From Comamonadaceae bacterium (GTDB taxonomy: Bacteria > Pseudomonadota > Gammaproteobacteria > Burkholderiales > Burkholderiaceae_C): DNA of 35,838 nucleotides. The stretch spans positions 1 to 35,838 of the forward strand of contig CANFCG010000022.1 of NCBI GenBank assembly GCA_947445115.1, given 5' to 3'. Position 1 is the first letter of the stretch. The number at the start of each line of letters is the position of its first letter. The notes beneath the pieces were generated by a model. The model saw only the letters and a program-made list of their open reading frames with translations. It had not been told where the DNA came from and ran no database searches. Both the position numbers and the translations under genes were made by a program. Positions 28,393-35,838 of the stretch are shown one piece after another.

Positions 28393-28425
28393 AACGATCG
28401 CCTTCAAAACGCGGTCGTTTTTTTT
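28393..28425 (+). terminator. rho-independent terminator after the His-rich gene
   Basis: AACGATCGC, a nine-base loop and GCGGTCGTT pair over nine positions (one U-G wobble), followed by eight Ts ending at 28425. It ends the transcript of the two CH-repeat genes. Confidence 0.9.
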
Positions 28426-28458
28426 ATGAATTTTTAACCACTAACCAAGGAGCATTTC

Positions 28459-28821
28459 ATGAAACCGTTTTTAAAAATCATTGCTGCTGTAGCAATTAGT
28501 GCAGTCAGCTTCGCCATGGCGGCTAATCCTGCCAAGGACTCGGGTGGCAAAAAAGGCTGGCAAAATTTTTGTACGGCTTTCAAAAAAACTTGCAATGGTT
28601 TTAGCCACCAAGGCGGTGCGGAATACACCGAAGGCAATGTCGGCACAGATAAGCATAATTGCAAATGCTTGATCAATACGTTTCAAAAAGATGCGCTGCA
28701 CGACTTTAATAAAAATGTTTGCGAAGCGCATGGCCTTAAGCACAGCGAAGTGATTAGTGGTTTGTCGATGCAAATGAAGGCGCAAGGCGGTGGATCATCG
28801 ACTTGTTACGTGAATCACTAA
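28459..28821 (+). CDS. Small exported six-cysteine protein, unknown function
   Basis: 120 residues with a signal peptide of about 21 residues (MKPFLKIIAAVAIS...AMA). The mature part is about 99 residues with six cysteines (C38, C45, C68, C70, C88, C116), including a CKC. Three disulfides are plausible in the periplasm. The region around NFCTAFKKTCNGFSH and GTDKHNCKCLINTF is probably helical. AAGGAG lies about seven bases before the ATG, and terminators lie on both sides, so it is a single-gene unit. I do not recognise the family. A secreted or periplasmic stress protein is possible, but nothing in the sequence shows a function. Confidence 0.83.
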   Translation: MKPFLKIIAAVAISAVSFAMAANPAKDSGGKKGWQNFCTAFKKTCNGFSHQGGAEYTEGNVGTDKHNCKCLINTFQKDALHDFNKNVCEAHGLKHSEVISGLSMQMKAQGGGSSTCYVNH

Positions 28822-28845
28822 GCGCAGCTTAAATCTTTCACTCGA

Positions 28846-28878
28846 AACCGCTTGGGGTTAAACCTAAGCGGTTTTTTT
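28846..28878 (+). terminator. rho-independent terminator after the six-cysteine gene
   Basis: AACCGCTTGGG and CCTAAGCGGTT pair over eleven positions with one G-U wobble around a short loop, followed by a run of seven Ts. It lies about 25 nt after the stop codon. Confidence 0.9.
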
Positions 28879-28893
28879 ATTGATAATTGACGT

Positions 28894-29673
28894 ATGATTT
28901 TTTTGCTCTCTCCTGCCAAATCTCTTGATTACGAAACACCTGTGCCACCTGATTTGCCTAGTCACAAGCCTTTATTCATGAGGCCTGCAGGTCAATTAAT
29001 TGAGATTTTGAAGGCTAAAACAGCCGCTCAAATCTCCAGCTTGATGGATTTGAGCGACAAGCTGGCGGCGCTGAATGTGGCTCGCTATCAAGCTTGGAGG
29101 CCAACCGCGACTGCTAAAAACGCCAAGCAAGCGATTTTGGCTTTTGATGGCGATGTGTACGACGGCTTAAATGCCAAGAATTTGAGCGCCGAGCAGTTGG
29201 CGTGGGCCGATGGGTCAATTTGCATTTTGAGCGGCCTTTACGGCGCATTGCGCCCCTTAGATCTGCTTCAGCCGTACCGATTGGAGATGGGTACAGCTCT
29301 GCCAAACGCGAATGGCAAGAATTTGTATGAGTTTTGGGGTGATACGGTTTCAAATCACATCAACAAACTGCAAAAGGCTGACAAAGAACCCGTGGTCATC
29401 AACTTGGCATCGCAAGAGTATTCCAAAGTGGTGCGTAAAAAGGTTCTGAAAGCACGAGTGATTGAGTGTATCTTTGAAGAACATAAAAACGGCGTATATA
29501 AGGTGATCAGTTTCATGGCTAAGCGCGCACGGGGTAGGATGGCTCGCTTTGCGATTGAGCAGCAAATCGATGAGTCGGAAAAGCTGAAAGATTTCAAAGC
29601 CGACGGTTATGCTTTTGCCAAAGCCGCCTCTAGCGGGGATCGCTGGGTGTTTAGAAGAAAGTTAGCATCATGA
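28894..29673 (+). CDS. yaaA: Peroxide stress protein YaaA (UPF0246 family)
   Basis: 259 residues, the family's usual length. In E. coli YaaA is induced by OxyR and lowers free intracellular iron during hydrogen peroxide stress, limiting Fenton damage; it binds DNA in vitro. The N-terminal [14 protein letters not shown] is diagnostic. It is followed by the family blocks [32 protein letters not shown] and [10 protein letters not shown], and by [17 protein letters not shown] near the C-terminus. No clear SD or OxyR site is visible in the short leader after the preceding terminator. It overlaps queF by four bases (ATGA), so the two are probably translated together. Confidence 0.95.
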   Translation: MIFLLSPAKSLDYETPVPPDLPSHKPLFMRPAGQLIEILKAKTAAQISSLMDLSDKLAALNVARYQAWRPTATAKNAKQAILAFDGDVYDGLNAKNLSAEQLAWADGSICILSGLYGALRPLDLLQPYRLEMGTALPNANGKNLYEFWGDTVSNHINKLQKADKEPVVINLASQEYSKVVRKKVLKARVIECIFEEHKNGVYKVISFMAKRARGRMARFAIEQQIDESEKLKDFKADGYAFAKAASSGDRWVFRRKLAS

Positions 29674-30512
29674 CGCATCCGCTAGATCTCTCGCAAGCCC
29701 CATTAGGTAAGGCTTCTAGCTATATCGATCAATATGACGTATCGCTGCTATTTCCCATTCCAAGAGCGGGTAAACGGACTGAAATTGGCCTTGGCGATTC
29801 AGCAACCATTCCATTTTTTGGTGCTGATATGTGGACGGCCTACGAGGTTTCGTGGTTGAACGCTCGCGGCAAGCCGCAAGTGGCACTGGCGCATATCACC
29901 GTACCGTGCGAGAGCCCAAACATCATTGAGAGCAAATCGTTTAAGCTTTATTTAAATAGCTTGAACGGCAGCGTGCTTGCTGATTTTGAGGCTGTCACTG
30001 CCATCATGAGGCAAGATTTAAGTGCGGCGGTGGGTGCGAATGTGGGTGTGCGCTTGCTTAAGCCAGAGTCGTTTGATGCGCAGGCGATCCATGAGTTGGA
30101 TGGCTTGAACTTGGATAGGCTTGATATTGATTGCACGAGCTACACACCAGCGCCCGAGCTTTTGAAGTTAGAAGCAGAGGAGATTCCAGTCTCCGAAGTG
30201 CTAGTCAGCCATTTACTCAAAAGCAATTGCTTGGTGACAGGGCAGCCCGATTGGGCATCGGTGCAAATGAGTTATTCAGGACGCGCTATTAACCAAGAAG
30301 GCTTATTGCAATATTTAGTGAGTTTTCGCAACCACAACGAATTTCACGAGCAATGCGTCGAGCGTATTTTTATGGATATTTGGACGCGTTGCAAACCTAG
30401 TCGCTTGTCCGTTTATGCTCGTTATACAAGGCGCGGCGGGTTAGATATCAACCCGTACCGCACCAGTCACCCAGCGGCGCTGCCAGCGAATATTCGGACA
30501 GCTCGGCAGTAG
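29670..30512 (+). CDS. queF: NADPH-dependent 7-cyano-7-deazaguanine reductase
   Basis: Reduces preQ0 to preQ1, the committed step toward the tRNA base queuosine. The 280-residue product is the long, two-module (YqeB-type II) form found in E. coli (282). The nucleophilic C187 lies in [14 protein letters not shown], with partner D194. The N-terminal module carries the QueF-type [11 protein letters not shown] segment for NADPH contact. The C-terminal [16 protein letters not shown] block includes the substrate glutamate region. The ATG overlaps the yaaA stop. It converges on mlaB with only six bases between stops and no recognisable terminator. Other queuosine genes are not in the window. Confidence 0.96.
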   Translation: MTHPLDLSQAPLGKASSYIDQYDVSLLFPIPRAGKRTEIGLGDSATIPFFGADMWTAYEVSWLNARGKPQVALAHITVPCESPNIIESKSFKLYLNSLNGSVLADFEAVTAIMRQDLSAAVGANVGVRLLKPESFDAQAIHELDGLNLDRLDIDCTSYTPAPELLKLEAEEIPVSEVLVSHLLKSNCLVTGQPDWASVQMSYSGRAINQEGLLQYLVSFRNHNEFHEQCVERIFMDIWTRCKPSRLSVYARYTRRGGLDINPYRTSHPAALPANIRTARQ

Positions 30513-30518
30513 CGCGGC

Positions 30519-30770
30519 TTAAGAGATCAGCTCATTCACGCCGTAAAGCGTGGCGAGTTGCGTGAGCTTGGTAGGGGCATTGTGAATGCTAAGTGCCAGA
30601 CCCTCGGACGCGGCGCTGCGGCGCAAGTCGAGTAATAAAGCCAATAGCGAAGAGTCAAAAACATCAATGCCTGCCAAGTCAATTTGGTATTGATTTGCAC
30701 GAGCCTCTGCTCGCCAAGCCACACTGGATGAGGCTTGCGAGTGATTGATGTTTTTAGGAAAAAGTAGCAT
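30519..30770 (-). CDS. mlaB: STAS-domain protein MlaB of the Mla lipid transporter
   Basis: Small cytoplasmic STAS protein of 83 residues, which in E. coli binds the ATPase MlaF and stabilises the inner-membrane MlaFEDB complex. The STAS core is visible as IDLAGIDVFDSSLLALLLDL, with the serine-containing DSS turn, and ends HNAPTKLTQLATLYGVNEL. The ATG overlaps the mlaC stop by one base (TAATG), indicating coupled translation. It is the last gene of mlaFEDACB. Divergence among STAS proteins makes the name depend on context. Confidence 0.9.
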   Translation of the reverse strand: MLLFPKNINHSQASSSVAWRAEARANQYQIDLAGIDVFDSSLLALLLDLRRSAASEGLALSIHNAPTKLTQLATLYGVNELIS

Positions 30771-31405
30771 TATTTTTTAGCGTTTTTATTCTTTTCAGCT
30801 AGCGATTTGATGAGTCCATCCACGCCAGAGGTGTTGATTTCTTGTGCAAACTGACCGCGATAAGTCTCGACCAACCACACGCCAAGTATGTTCATATCGT
30901 AAATTTTCCAAGCTGTGCCGCTGGCATCCGTAATTTTTCCAACGCGGTAGTCCAGCTGGATAGGCTCACCTTTGCCTCGCACTTCGGAGCGCACGATGAC
31001 GGCTATATCTTCAGGTGCTGCACGCAGTGGCTTGACCACTACGGTTTGATCTTTGATTTCTTTGACTGCACCAGCATAGGTACGCACTAACAGCAGTTTG
31101 AATTCGTCTTGCAGACGCTTTTGTTGCTCGGGTGTGGCGCTGCGCCATGCAGGACCCACCGACGAGGCGGTCATACGCTGAAAATTAACAAAAGGAATGA
31201 TCTTCGTGTCAACGAGAGAAGCCACTTTGGCAATATCGCCAGAGGCCAATGTTTTATCGGCTTTGACGGCTTCTGTGATGTCGGTAGCTAAGCGCTTCAC
31301 TAGTGCATCGGGCGCTTCTGGCGCAGTTTGTGCGAAGCTGAATGCCGCGAAAAGGGAGGCAAAAAATATTAAAAATACAACTGAAAAAATACGCTTGATA
31401 TTCAT
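30770..31405 (-). CDS. mlaC: Periplasmic phospholipid carrier MlaC
   Basis: Soluble lipid shuttle that moves phospholipid between the outer-membrane MlaA-porin complex and the inner-membrane MlaD ring. It has 211 residues with a signal peptide of about 25 (MNIKRIFSVVFLIFF...FAQ). The mature chain carries the family's KIIPFVNFQRMTASSVGPAW segment, LLVRTYAGAV, and the C-terminal YDMNILGVWLVETYRGQFAQ. It starts 51 nt after mlaA and runs into mlaB. Also annotated as Ttg2D or ABC-transporter substrate-binding protein in some genomes. Confidence 0.95.
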   Translation of the reverse strand: MNIKRIFSVVFLIFFASLFAAFSFAQTAPEAPDALVKRLATDITEAVKADKTLASGDIAKVASLVDTKIIPFVNFQRMTASSVGPAWRSATPEQQKRLQDEFKLLLVRTYAGAVKEIKDQTVVVKPLRAAPEDIAVIVRSEVRGKGEPIQLDYRVGKITDASGTAWKIYDMNILGVWLVETYRGQFAQEINTSGVDGLIKSLAEKNKNAKK

Positions 31406-31456
31406 GAAAAAATCCTTGGTTTTGTCTTAACGCAAACTGGGCTAAAAAGTAGACAA

Positions 31457-32260
31457 TTATTTAAAAATGCCAGATGGTAAGGTGATGGGAATGGGGGGTA
31501 ATTTGGGAATGGCTTGACCAGGCATTGGCTTGGCAGGGTCTTCAGCGGAGTAATCAATGTCGTCTTCGCTAGATGATTTTTGAGGACTAATTTGATTGAG
31601 CCTGCGCTTTAAGTAAACATCGCGAATAAAACTGTATTTATCCAGTGCAATTTCGTCCACTGCATCAGTAGCGCCAAGCAATTGCGTTCTGATATCCACG
31701 ATGCGGGTGACGGTCAGCACGTTGCGCGTGGCGTTGTCCGAGACGCGGTTGACGGGATCATGGTACGTAGCGGTAACAGTGCCTACGCCATCGCGAACAC
31801 TAGATGGACCAAGAAGCGGCAACATGACATAAGGGCCGCTCGGCACGCCCCATTTGCCAAATGTTTGCCCTAAATCTGCTTTGGGGGGCTGAATTCCCGC
31901 TTCGGAGGCAAGATCGAGAATCCCGCCCAATCCAAAAATAGTGTTCAGACCCAGGCGAGCCACTGTTTGCCCAGCATAGCTGAACTCAAATTGCAGAACC
32001 TGATTGACCAGCGACCACACATCGCCCAAGTTGCTAAAAAAGTTGCTCACACCCGTACGAATCGGTGACGGTACGACAGCCTTATAGCCATTTGCCATAG
32101 GTTTGAGAACCGCAGCATCCACGGCATCATTGAACTTATAGATGCTGCGGTTCATGGGCTCGAGCGGATCGGCTGGATTGGCGTTTGGACCTGTTGCACA
32201 GCCTGCAAAACAGGCCAGAAAAAATGCCGCCAATATAAGATGAAGCACTCGAATCATCAT
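31457..32260 (-). CDS. mlaA: Outer-membrane lipoprotein MlaA (VacJ)
   Basis: Lipoprotein that removes mislocalised phospholipids from the outer leaflet. It has 267 residues. A signal peptide ends in a lipobox (FAGC, lipidated C21; C17 is an alternative). The family signature DPLEPMNRSIYKFNDAVD is next. Further blocks are FFSNLGDVWSLVNQVLQ, NTIFGLGGILDLASEAG and GPYVMLPLLGPSSVRDG. The tail, from about 215, is acidic and Pro-rich (SSSEDDIDY...) and longer than in E. coli. Two adjacent ATGs (32260, 32257) overlap the mlaD stop; which is used is open. In this operon mlaA is inside the transporter cluster rather than elsewhere, as is usual in Burkholderiales. Confidence 0.95.
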   Translation of the reverse strand: MMIRVLHLILAAFFLACFAGCATGPNANPADPLEPMNRSIYKFNDAVDAAVLKPMANGYKAVVPSPIRTGVSNFFSNLGDVWSLVNQVLQFEFSYAGQTVARLGLNTIFGLGGILDLASEAGIQPPKADLGQTFGKWGVPSGPYVMLPLLGPSSVRDGVGTVTATYHDPVNRVSDNATRNVLTVTRIVDIRTQLLGATDAVDEIALDKYSFIRDVYLKRRLNQISPQKSSSEDDIDYSAEDPAKPMPGQAIPKLPPIPITLPSGIFK

Positions 32261-32760
32261 TTAGTTGTTTTTTCGGCTGGTTTGTCGGCAGCAGGCTTGT
32301 CGGCATTATCAGCCGCCTTGCTGTACAAGAATTTGCTAATCAAGTCCTCTAAAACCACAGCCGATTGCGTGGCACTAATTACGTCCCCATTCGCTAAGTT
32401 TTTATCATCAGCACCAGCAGCAATGCCAATATATTGCTCGCCCAAGAGGCCGCTGGTCAAAATTTTGAGTGAGCTGTCTTTGGGGAAAGCAAATTTGTTT
32501 TGCATCGACATGGTGACACGTGCTTGAAAGCTTTTGTCGTCAAAGCTGATGGACTCAATGCGTCCAACTACAACGCCCGCGCTCTTCACGGCAGCTTTAG
32601 GCTTGAGACCACCAATATTGTCAAACTTGGCGGTGACTTTGTAGTTGGAGTCAAAGCTGAGGCTCAATAAATTCGCCGATTGCAGCGCGAGAAATAAAAT
32701 CGCGGCAAAACCAATGATTACAAAGAGTCCAACCCAAATGTCATTTTTAGAACGTGTCAT
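32257..32760 (-). CDS. mlaD: MCE-domain lipid-transport protein MlaD
   Basis: Inner-membrane-anchored, periplasmic MCE protein that forms a hexameric ring over MlaE and passes phospholipids. It has 167 residues. The N-terminal helix is at about 8-27 (DIWVGLFVIIGFAAILFLAL). The MCE domain begins at YKVTAKFDNIGGLKPKAAVKS and continues GVVVGRIESI and GLLGEQYIGI. The C-terminal tail is Ala/Lys/Asp-rich. GGAGTG lies just upstream of the ATG. It has a 35-nt gap from mlaE and overlaps mlaA by four bases. Confidence 0.96.
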   Translation of the reverse strand: MTRSKNDIWVGLFVIIGFAAILFLALQSANLLSLSFDSNYKVTAKFDNIGGLKPKAAVKSAGVVVGRIESISFDDKSFQARVTMSMQNKFAFPKDSSLKILTSGLLGEQYIGIAAGADDKNLANGDVISATQSAVVLEDLISKFLYSKAADNADKPAADKPAEKTTK

Positions 32761-32795
32761 TTTTCACTCCGAATTTCTTTATTTTTCAAGCTTCT

Positions 32796-33587
32796 TCAAA
32801 TACTAAACATCAGTGCGGTCAAGATGAAATCGAGTCCCAGCACAGCCAGCGATCCCATCACCACGGTACGTGTGGTGGCGCGTGATACGCCCTCTGGTGT
32901 GGGTTCAGCCAGATAGCCTTGCAATAGCGCTACAAAAGTCACAGTTACGCCAAACACCACACTTTTAACCACACCATTGCCCACGTCGTGCCACCAATCG
33001 ACACCGCCTTGCATTTGGCTCCAAAACGAGCCTGCATCAATGCCGATCATGAGCACACCCACTGCCCAACCGCCAATGATGCCGACGGCACTAAAAACGG
33101 CCGCTAGCATGGGCATGGCAATCACGCCACCCCAAAAGCGTGGCGCAAGAATTCGTTTAATCGGGTCTACTGCCATCATTTCCATGGCTGATAACTGCTC
33201 ACCCGCTTTCATCAAGCCAATCTCAGCCGTGAGCGATGTGCCTGCGCGGCCTGCAAACAAAAGTGCCGTGACCACGGGGCCAAGCTCGCGCACAAGACTG
33301 AGCGCAACAAGTAAGCCCAGCGCGTCGGCAGAGCCATAACGCTGCAAAGTGTAGTAGCCCTGAAGCGCCAGCACAAAGCCCACGAACAAGCCCGAAATCG
33401 CAATGATGGAAAGGGAGTAATTGCCAAGAAAATGCACTTGATCGCGCACTAAGCCAAAGCGTTTGAGGCAGGCGCCGCCGTAGGCGAATAACTTGGTGAA
33501 CAGTGCTGCACCATAGCCAATTTCCGCAAGTTTGCCGCGTACCGCGTAGCCGATATCGGCAATGAAGTTGCTCATGCGGCTCATCAT
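32796..33587 (-). CDS. mlaE: Mla ABC-transporter permease MlaE
   Basis: Integral inner-membrane permease of the Mla phospholipid transporter, 263 residues. It has about five or six hydrophobic segments; the family blocks LVRELGPVVTALLFAGRAG and AEIGLMKAGEQLSAMEMM, with the Glu-containing coupling region, are intact. The N-terminus begins MMSRMSNF, with two Met choices close together. Its ATG overlaps the mlaF stop by four bases. It was called a Ttg2B or toluene-tolerance permease in older work. Confidence 0.96.
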   Translation of the reverse strand: MMSRMSNFIADIGYAVRGKLAEIGYGAALFTKLFAYGGACLKRFGLVRDQVHFLGNYSLSIIAISGLFVGFVLALQGYYTLQRYGSADALGLLVALSLVRELGPVVTALLFAGRAGTSLTAEIGLMKAGEQLSAMEMMAVDPIKRILAPRFWGGVIAMPMLAAVFSAVGIIGGWAVGVLMIGIDAGSFWSQMQGGVDWWHDVGNGVVKSVVFGVTVTFVALLQGYLAEPTPEGVSRATTRTVVMGSLAVLGLDFILTALMFSI

Positions 33588-34405
33588 GCAGCCTCCGTTT
33601 GGGCGGCGAAATCCTCCGCCACCGTTTTAGCAGGATAGTGAAAACGCACGGGACCGTCTGGTAGGGCGTTGACAAATTGATGTACCAAAGGATCGGTACT
33701 GCTGCGAACCATATCTGGCGTGCCCTGCGCGGCGATTTTGCCATTTGCAAGTACGATGACTTGGTCGGCAATTTGGAATGTTTCCTCTAAATCGTGCGAG
33801 ACGATGACACTGGTAATGCCAAGCGAATCGTTCAAAGTGCGAATCAACCTTGCCGCCGTACCTAGCGAGATGGGATCTAGTCCCGCAAACGGCTCGTCGT
33901 ACATGATGAGGTCAGGGTCTAAAGCAATCGCTCTGGCCAGTGCCACGCGGCGTGCCATCCCGCCAGAAATTTCTGAGGGCATCAAATCCCGCGCACCGCG
34001 CAGACCCACGGCGTTGAGCTTCATCAACACGATATCGCGAATCATGGCCTCAGATAGTGCCGTGTGCTCACGCAGTGGAAACGCCACGTTGTCGAACACG
34101 GTGGAATCGGTGAACAGAGCGCCAAACTGAAACAACATCCCCATGCGGCGACGCATGGCGTAGAGCGCGTCTTGCTTCATCAGGCCCACATCCGCGCCAT
34201 CAAACATGACTTGCCCGCTATTGGCTTGGTATTGCCCGGCAATGAGCCTCAGCACGGTGGTTTTACCGCCGCCCGACGCGCCCATGATGGCGGTGACTTT
34301 ACCTCTAGGAATGGACAGCGTGATATTGTCCAAAATCAATCGATCACTGCGAGCCGCAGGGTACGAAAAGGTGACGTTTTGGCAGGTGACTAGGTTGTCG
34401 ATCAT
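33584..34405 (-). CDS. mlaF: Mla ABC-transporter ATPase MlaF
   Basis: ATP-hydrolysing subunit of the Mla transporter, cytoplasmic, 273 residues from ATG 34405. Walker A GASGGGKTT is at 42-50. The Q-loop region is MGMLFQFGALF, the ABC signature ISGGMARRVALARA, Walker B LIMYDEP, D-loop AGLD and H-loop VSHD. An ATG at 34456 would add 17 residues but would lie on top of the divergent gene's start, so the shorter form is preferred; it matches the family N-terminus. It is the first gene of the mlaFEDACB operon. The divergent gap is only 49 nt. Some genomes name it ttg2A or mkl. Confidence 0.96.
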   Translation of the reverse strand: MIDNLVTCQNVTFSYPAARSDRLILDNITLSIPRGKVTAIMGASGGGKTTVLRLIAGQYQANSGQVMFDGADVGLMKQDALYAMRRRMGMLFQFGALFTDSTVFDNVAFPLREHTALSEAMIRDIVLMKLNAVGLRGARDLMPSEISGGMARRVALARAIALDPDLIMYDEPFAGLDPISLGTAARLIRTLNDSLGITSVIVSHDLEETFQIADQVIVLANGKIAAQGTPDMVRSSTDPLVHQFVNALPDGPVRFHYPAKTVAEDFAAQTEAA

Positions 34406-34423
34406 AGGACCGCTATTTTGCCT

Positions 34424-34429
34424 TATAGT
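34424..34429 (+). promoter_or_regulatory. possible -10 box (TATAGT) of the gene at 34455
   Basis: TATAGT lies 25 nt before the ATG at 34455, with an AAAGGAAA Shine-Dalgarno between. No good -35 is found at 16-18 nt; TTGTCG at 34395 is 23 nt away and inside mlaF. The call is tentative. Confidence 0.3.
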
Positions 34430-34454
34430 TTGATCCTTTTTTAAAGGAAACATC

Positions 34455-35096
34455 ATGCGTCATAAAAATGCTTTGTTCATTGCTCTCGTTTCATCTGCAC
34501 TCATTGCGCCAGCGATAGCCCTAGCGCAAGCGAGTACGTTTGGTTCGGTTGAATCTGTCAACAACCAATGGGCGGCGTACAAAAAGGGATATCAGCAAAT
34601 GTCAGATAACTTTGCTCATTGTGCGCCCGCCATTCAAAATGGAACGACGTGGGCGGTGGGTACGGGCTCCATTTTGCAAAAATTCAGTGCAATTACTGCC
34701 AAGAATTGCGATAGCGTTCCTGCGGCTAGCAAAGCCAAGTGCATGGCTTGGGTCGCTAATGCTGAAAAAGTGCGTGCAGCCGCTAAGCCTTGCTTAGATG
34801 GCATCGCAGCTATTACAAAAGATCAAGCCGCCATTGCGGGTGAAGTGAAATATATGGGCGAAGCCAAAGTCGAGAAAGAGGTGGAGGTGCCAAAACTTAA
34901 AAGTGGCGCTATTTTGCTTAGCTCGTTGATTAAGATGACGGATCGCTTGGCAGCAGATGACAAAACAACCTACAAAGATAATTTGTGCGGGAGCTCCAGC
35001 GCTGATACAAAGGCGAGGGTGGATGCCAAAATTAAGGATATCTGCGAACCCATGGCCAAAAATGCTTTGGTCATGAATTCAACATTGGCCTATTAA
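34455..35096 (+). CDS. Exported six-cysteine protein of unknown function
   Basis: 213 residues; the signal peptide covers about 1-25 (ending IALAQ). The mature chain looks alpha-helical and has six cysteines (C56, C85, C96, C113, C178, C197), which could form three disulfides. The motif [15 protein letters not shown] lies near residue 55, and a Glu/Lys/Val-rich stretch ([14 protein letters not shown]) near 138-151 looks like a hinge. AAAGGAAA precedes the ATG. The gene is divergent from mlaF, and its TAA overlaps the gltD stop within TTAA. I do not recognise the family. The link to Mla is only by position, with the two genes sharing a 49-nt promoter region. Confidence 0.83.
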   Translation: MRHKNALFIALVSSALIAPAIALAQASTFGSVESVNNQWAAYKKGYQQMSDNFAHCAPAIQNGTTWAVGTGSILQKFSAITAKNCDSVPAASKAKCMAWVANAEKVRAAAKPCLDGIAAITKDQAAIAGEVKYMGEAKVEKEVEVPKLKSGAILLSSLIKMTDRLAADDKTTYKDNLCGSSSADTKARVDAKIKDICEPMAKNALVMNSTLAY

Positions 35097-35838
35097 CGCG
35101 GCAAGTCGGTCGCGCCCATCAAAAACTCATCCACCGCCCGAGCCGCTTGGCGGCCTTCGCGGATGGCCCAGACCACCAAACTTTGACCTCGGCGCATATC
35201 GCCCGCAGCGAACACGCCGATAACATTGGTTTTGTAGCCATCTTCCAACTCGGTCGAGGCGCGTGCGTTACCGCGTGCGTCTTTGTTTACCCCAAAGGCT
35301 TCCAGCACAGTCGCGACTGGATTTGCAAATCCCATCGCCAGTAGCACTAAGTCGGCCTTGTAGGCTTGTTCCGAGCCTGCTACTTCAACCATCTTGCCAT
35401 CCTTCAGCTCGATGCGGACGGTGGTTAGCTCAGTCACTTTGCCGTCTTTACCATTGAATGATTTGGTGGAAATCGCAAATTCACGTCCCAGCATGCCTTT
35501 TTCGCTACCTTCGTCGTGGCTAGAGCTGGTGCGCAGTTTGAGCGGCCAGTATGGCCACGTCATCGGGCGGTTTTCTTCTTCTGGAGGTTGCGGCATCACT
35601 TCAAATTGCGTGACCGATTTCGCGCCGTGGCGAATGCTCGTTCCAACGCAGTCGCTGCCCGTATCGCCGCCGCCAATCACGACGACGTGCTTGCCATCTG
35701 CACGCAGTTGGTCTTTGAGTTTGTCACCTGCATTAACCTTGTTTTGCAGCGGTAAAAATTCCATGGCGAAGTGAATGCCAGCGTTCTCGCGCCCAGGCAC
35801 GGGCAGGTCACGCGATTGCTCGGAGCCGCCTGTCAGCA
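35093..35838 (-). CDS. gltD: Glutamate synthase small (beta) subunit, C-terminal part, cut by the right edge
   Basis: The NADPH-dependent small subunit feeds electrons to GltB for glutamate synthesis from glutamine and 2-oxoglutarate. The window holds the last 248 codons or so; the frame is open to 35838. Visible parts are [18 protein letters not shown] at the edge, the dinucleotide-binding [15 protein letters not shown], the [18 protein letters not shown] family block, and the C-terminal FAD segment [26 protein letters not shown]. The N-terminal Fe-S cysteines lie outside. A GTG at 35800 is an internal valine, not a start. The stop shares TTAA with the convergent gene. Confidence 0.96.
   Translation of the reverse strand, partial: LTGGSEQSRDLPVPGRENAGIHFAMEFLPLQNKVNAGDKLKDQLRADGKHVVVIGGGDTGSDCVGTSIRHGAKSVTQFEVMPQPPEEENRPMTWPYWPLKLRTSSSHDEGSEKGMLGREFAISTKSFNGKDGKVTELTTVRIELKDGKMVEVAGSEQAYKADLVLLAMGFANPVATVLEAFGVNKDARGNARASTELEDGYKTNVIGVFAAGDMRRGQSLVVWAIREGRQAARAVDEFLMGATDLPR

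Noticed and set aside
30513-30518. Possible bidirectional terminator between queF and mlaB
   Set aside because: Only six bases separate the stops and no GC-rich stem with a T run is visible.
34406-34456. Longer MlaF start at 34456
   Set aside because: It would overlap the divergent start at 34455 and adds 17 residues not seen in the family; ATG 34405 fits better.

Overview
This window looks like a chromosomal segment from a betaproteobacterium of the order Burkholderiales, probably close to Comamonadaceae. Three things point there: a tmRNA whose tag reads ANDERFALAA, the gene order gyrA-pheA-tyrA-aroA-cmk-rpsA-ihfB-lapB-rfaE1-hldD, and an mlaFEDACB lipid-transport operon. The assignment rests on gene order and recognised families, not on a database search.

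Layout. Positions 1-300 hold the 5' part of a tmRNA gene (minus strand, running off the left edge) and a pair of inverted REP-like hairpins. Next come a monomeric isocitrate dehydrogenase (minus), an MFS transporter (plus), and a minus-strand block ompA-ubiG-gph. Divergent from ompA is a long, tightly packed plus-strand run from 6190 to 19167: gyrA, pheA, tyrA, a fused aroA-cmk, rpsA, ihfB, lapB, an MFS transporter, rfaE1 and hldD. It covers DNA supercoiling, aromatic amino acid synthesis, CMP phosphorylation, translation, nucleoid structure and LPS core synthesis. serC and lapA, often found in this arrangement, are absent here. A secreted helix-hairpin-helix (ComEA-like) protein with its own terminator closes the block.

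The accessory part is 19.9-28.8 kb. Genes at 19897, 20508, 22703 and 26252 are nearly contiguous and all encode exported proteins. Two small paralogues flank a predicted outer-membrane beta-barrel and a 1175-residue protein with eight tandem cadherin/Ig-like repeats, each carrying a C-x7-C pair. The C-terminal part of the giant protein seems to contain a divergent copy of the small paralogues' domain. I do not recognise this set as a named system; it is the best candidate here for something undescribed. Three more small exported proteins follow: one with three CH...C helical repeats, a His-rich one that appears built from the same repeat, and a six-cysteine one.

The right end is housekeeping again: yaaA and queF (plus), then the mla operon (minus; retrograde phospholipid transport), an unrecognised six-cysteine exported protein (plus), and the C-terminal part of gltD (minus), which runs off the right edge. 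No tRNA, rRNA, CRISPR array, transposase or prophage gene was seen, and no gene-free stretch exceeds 300 bases.
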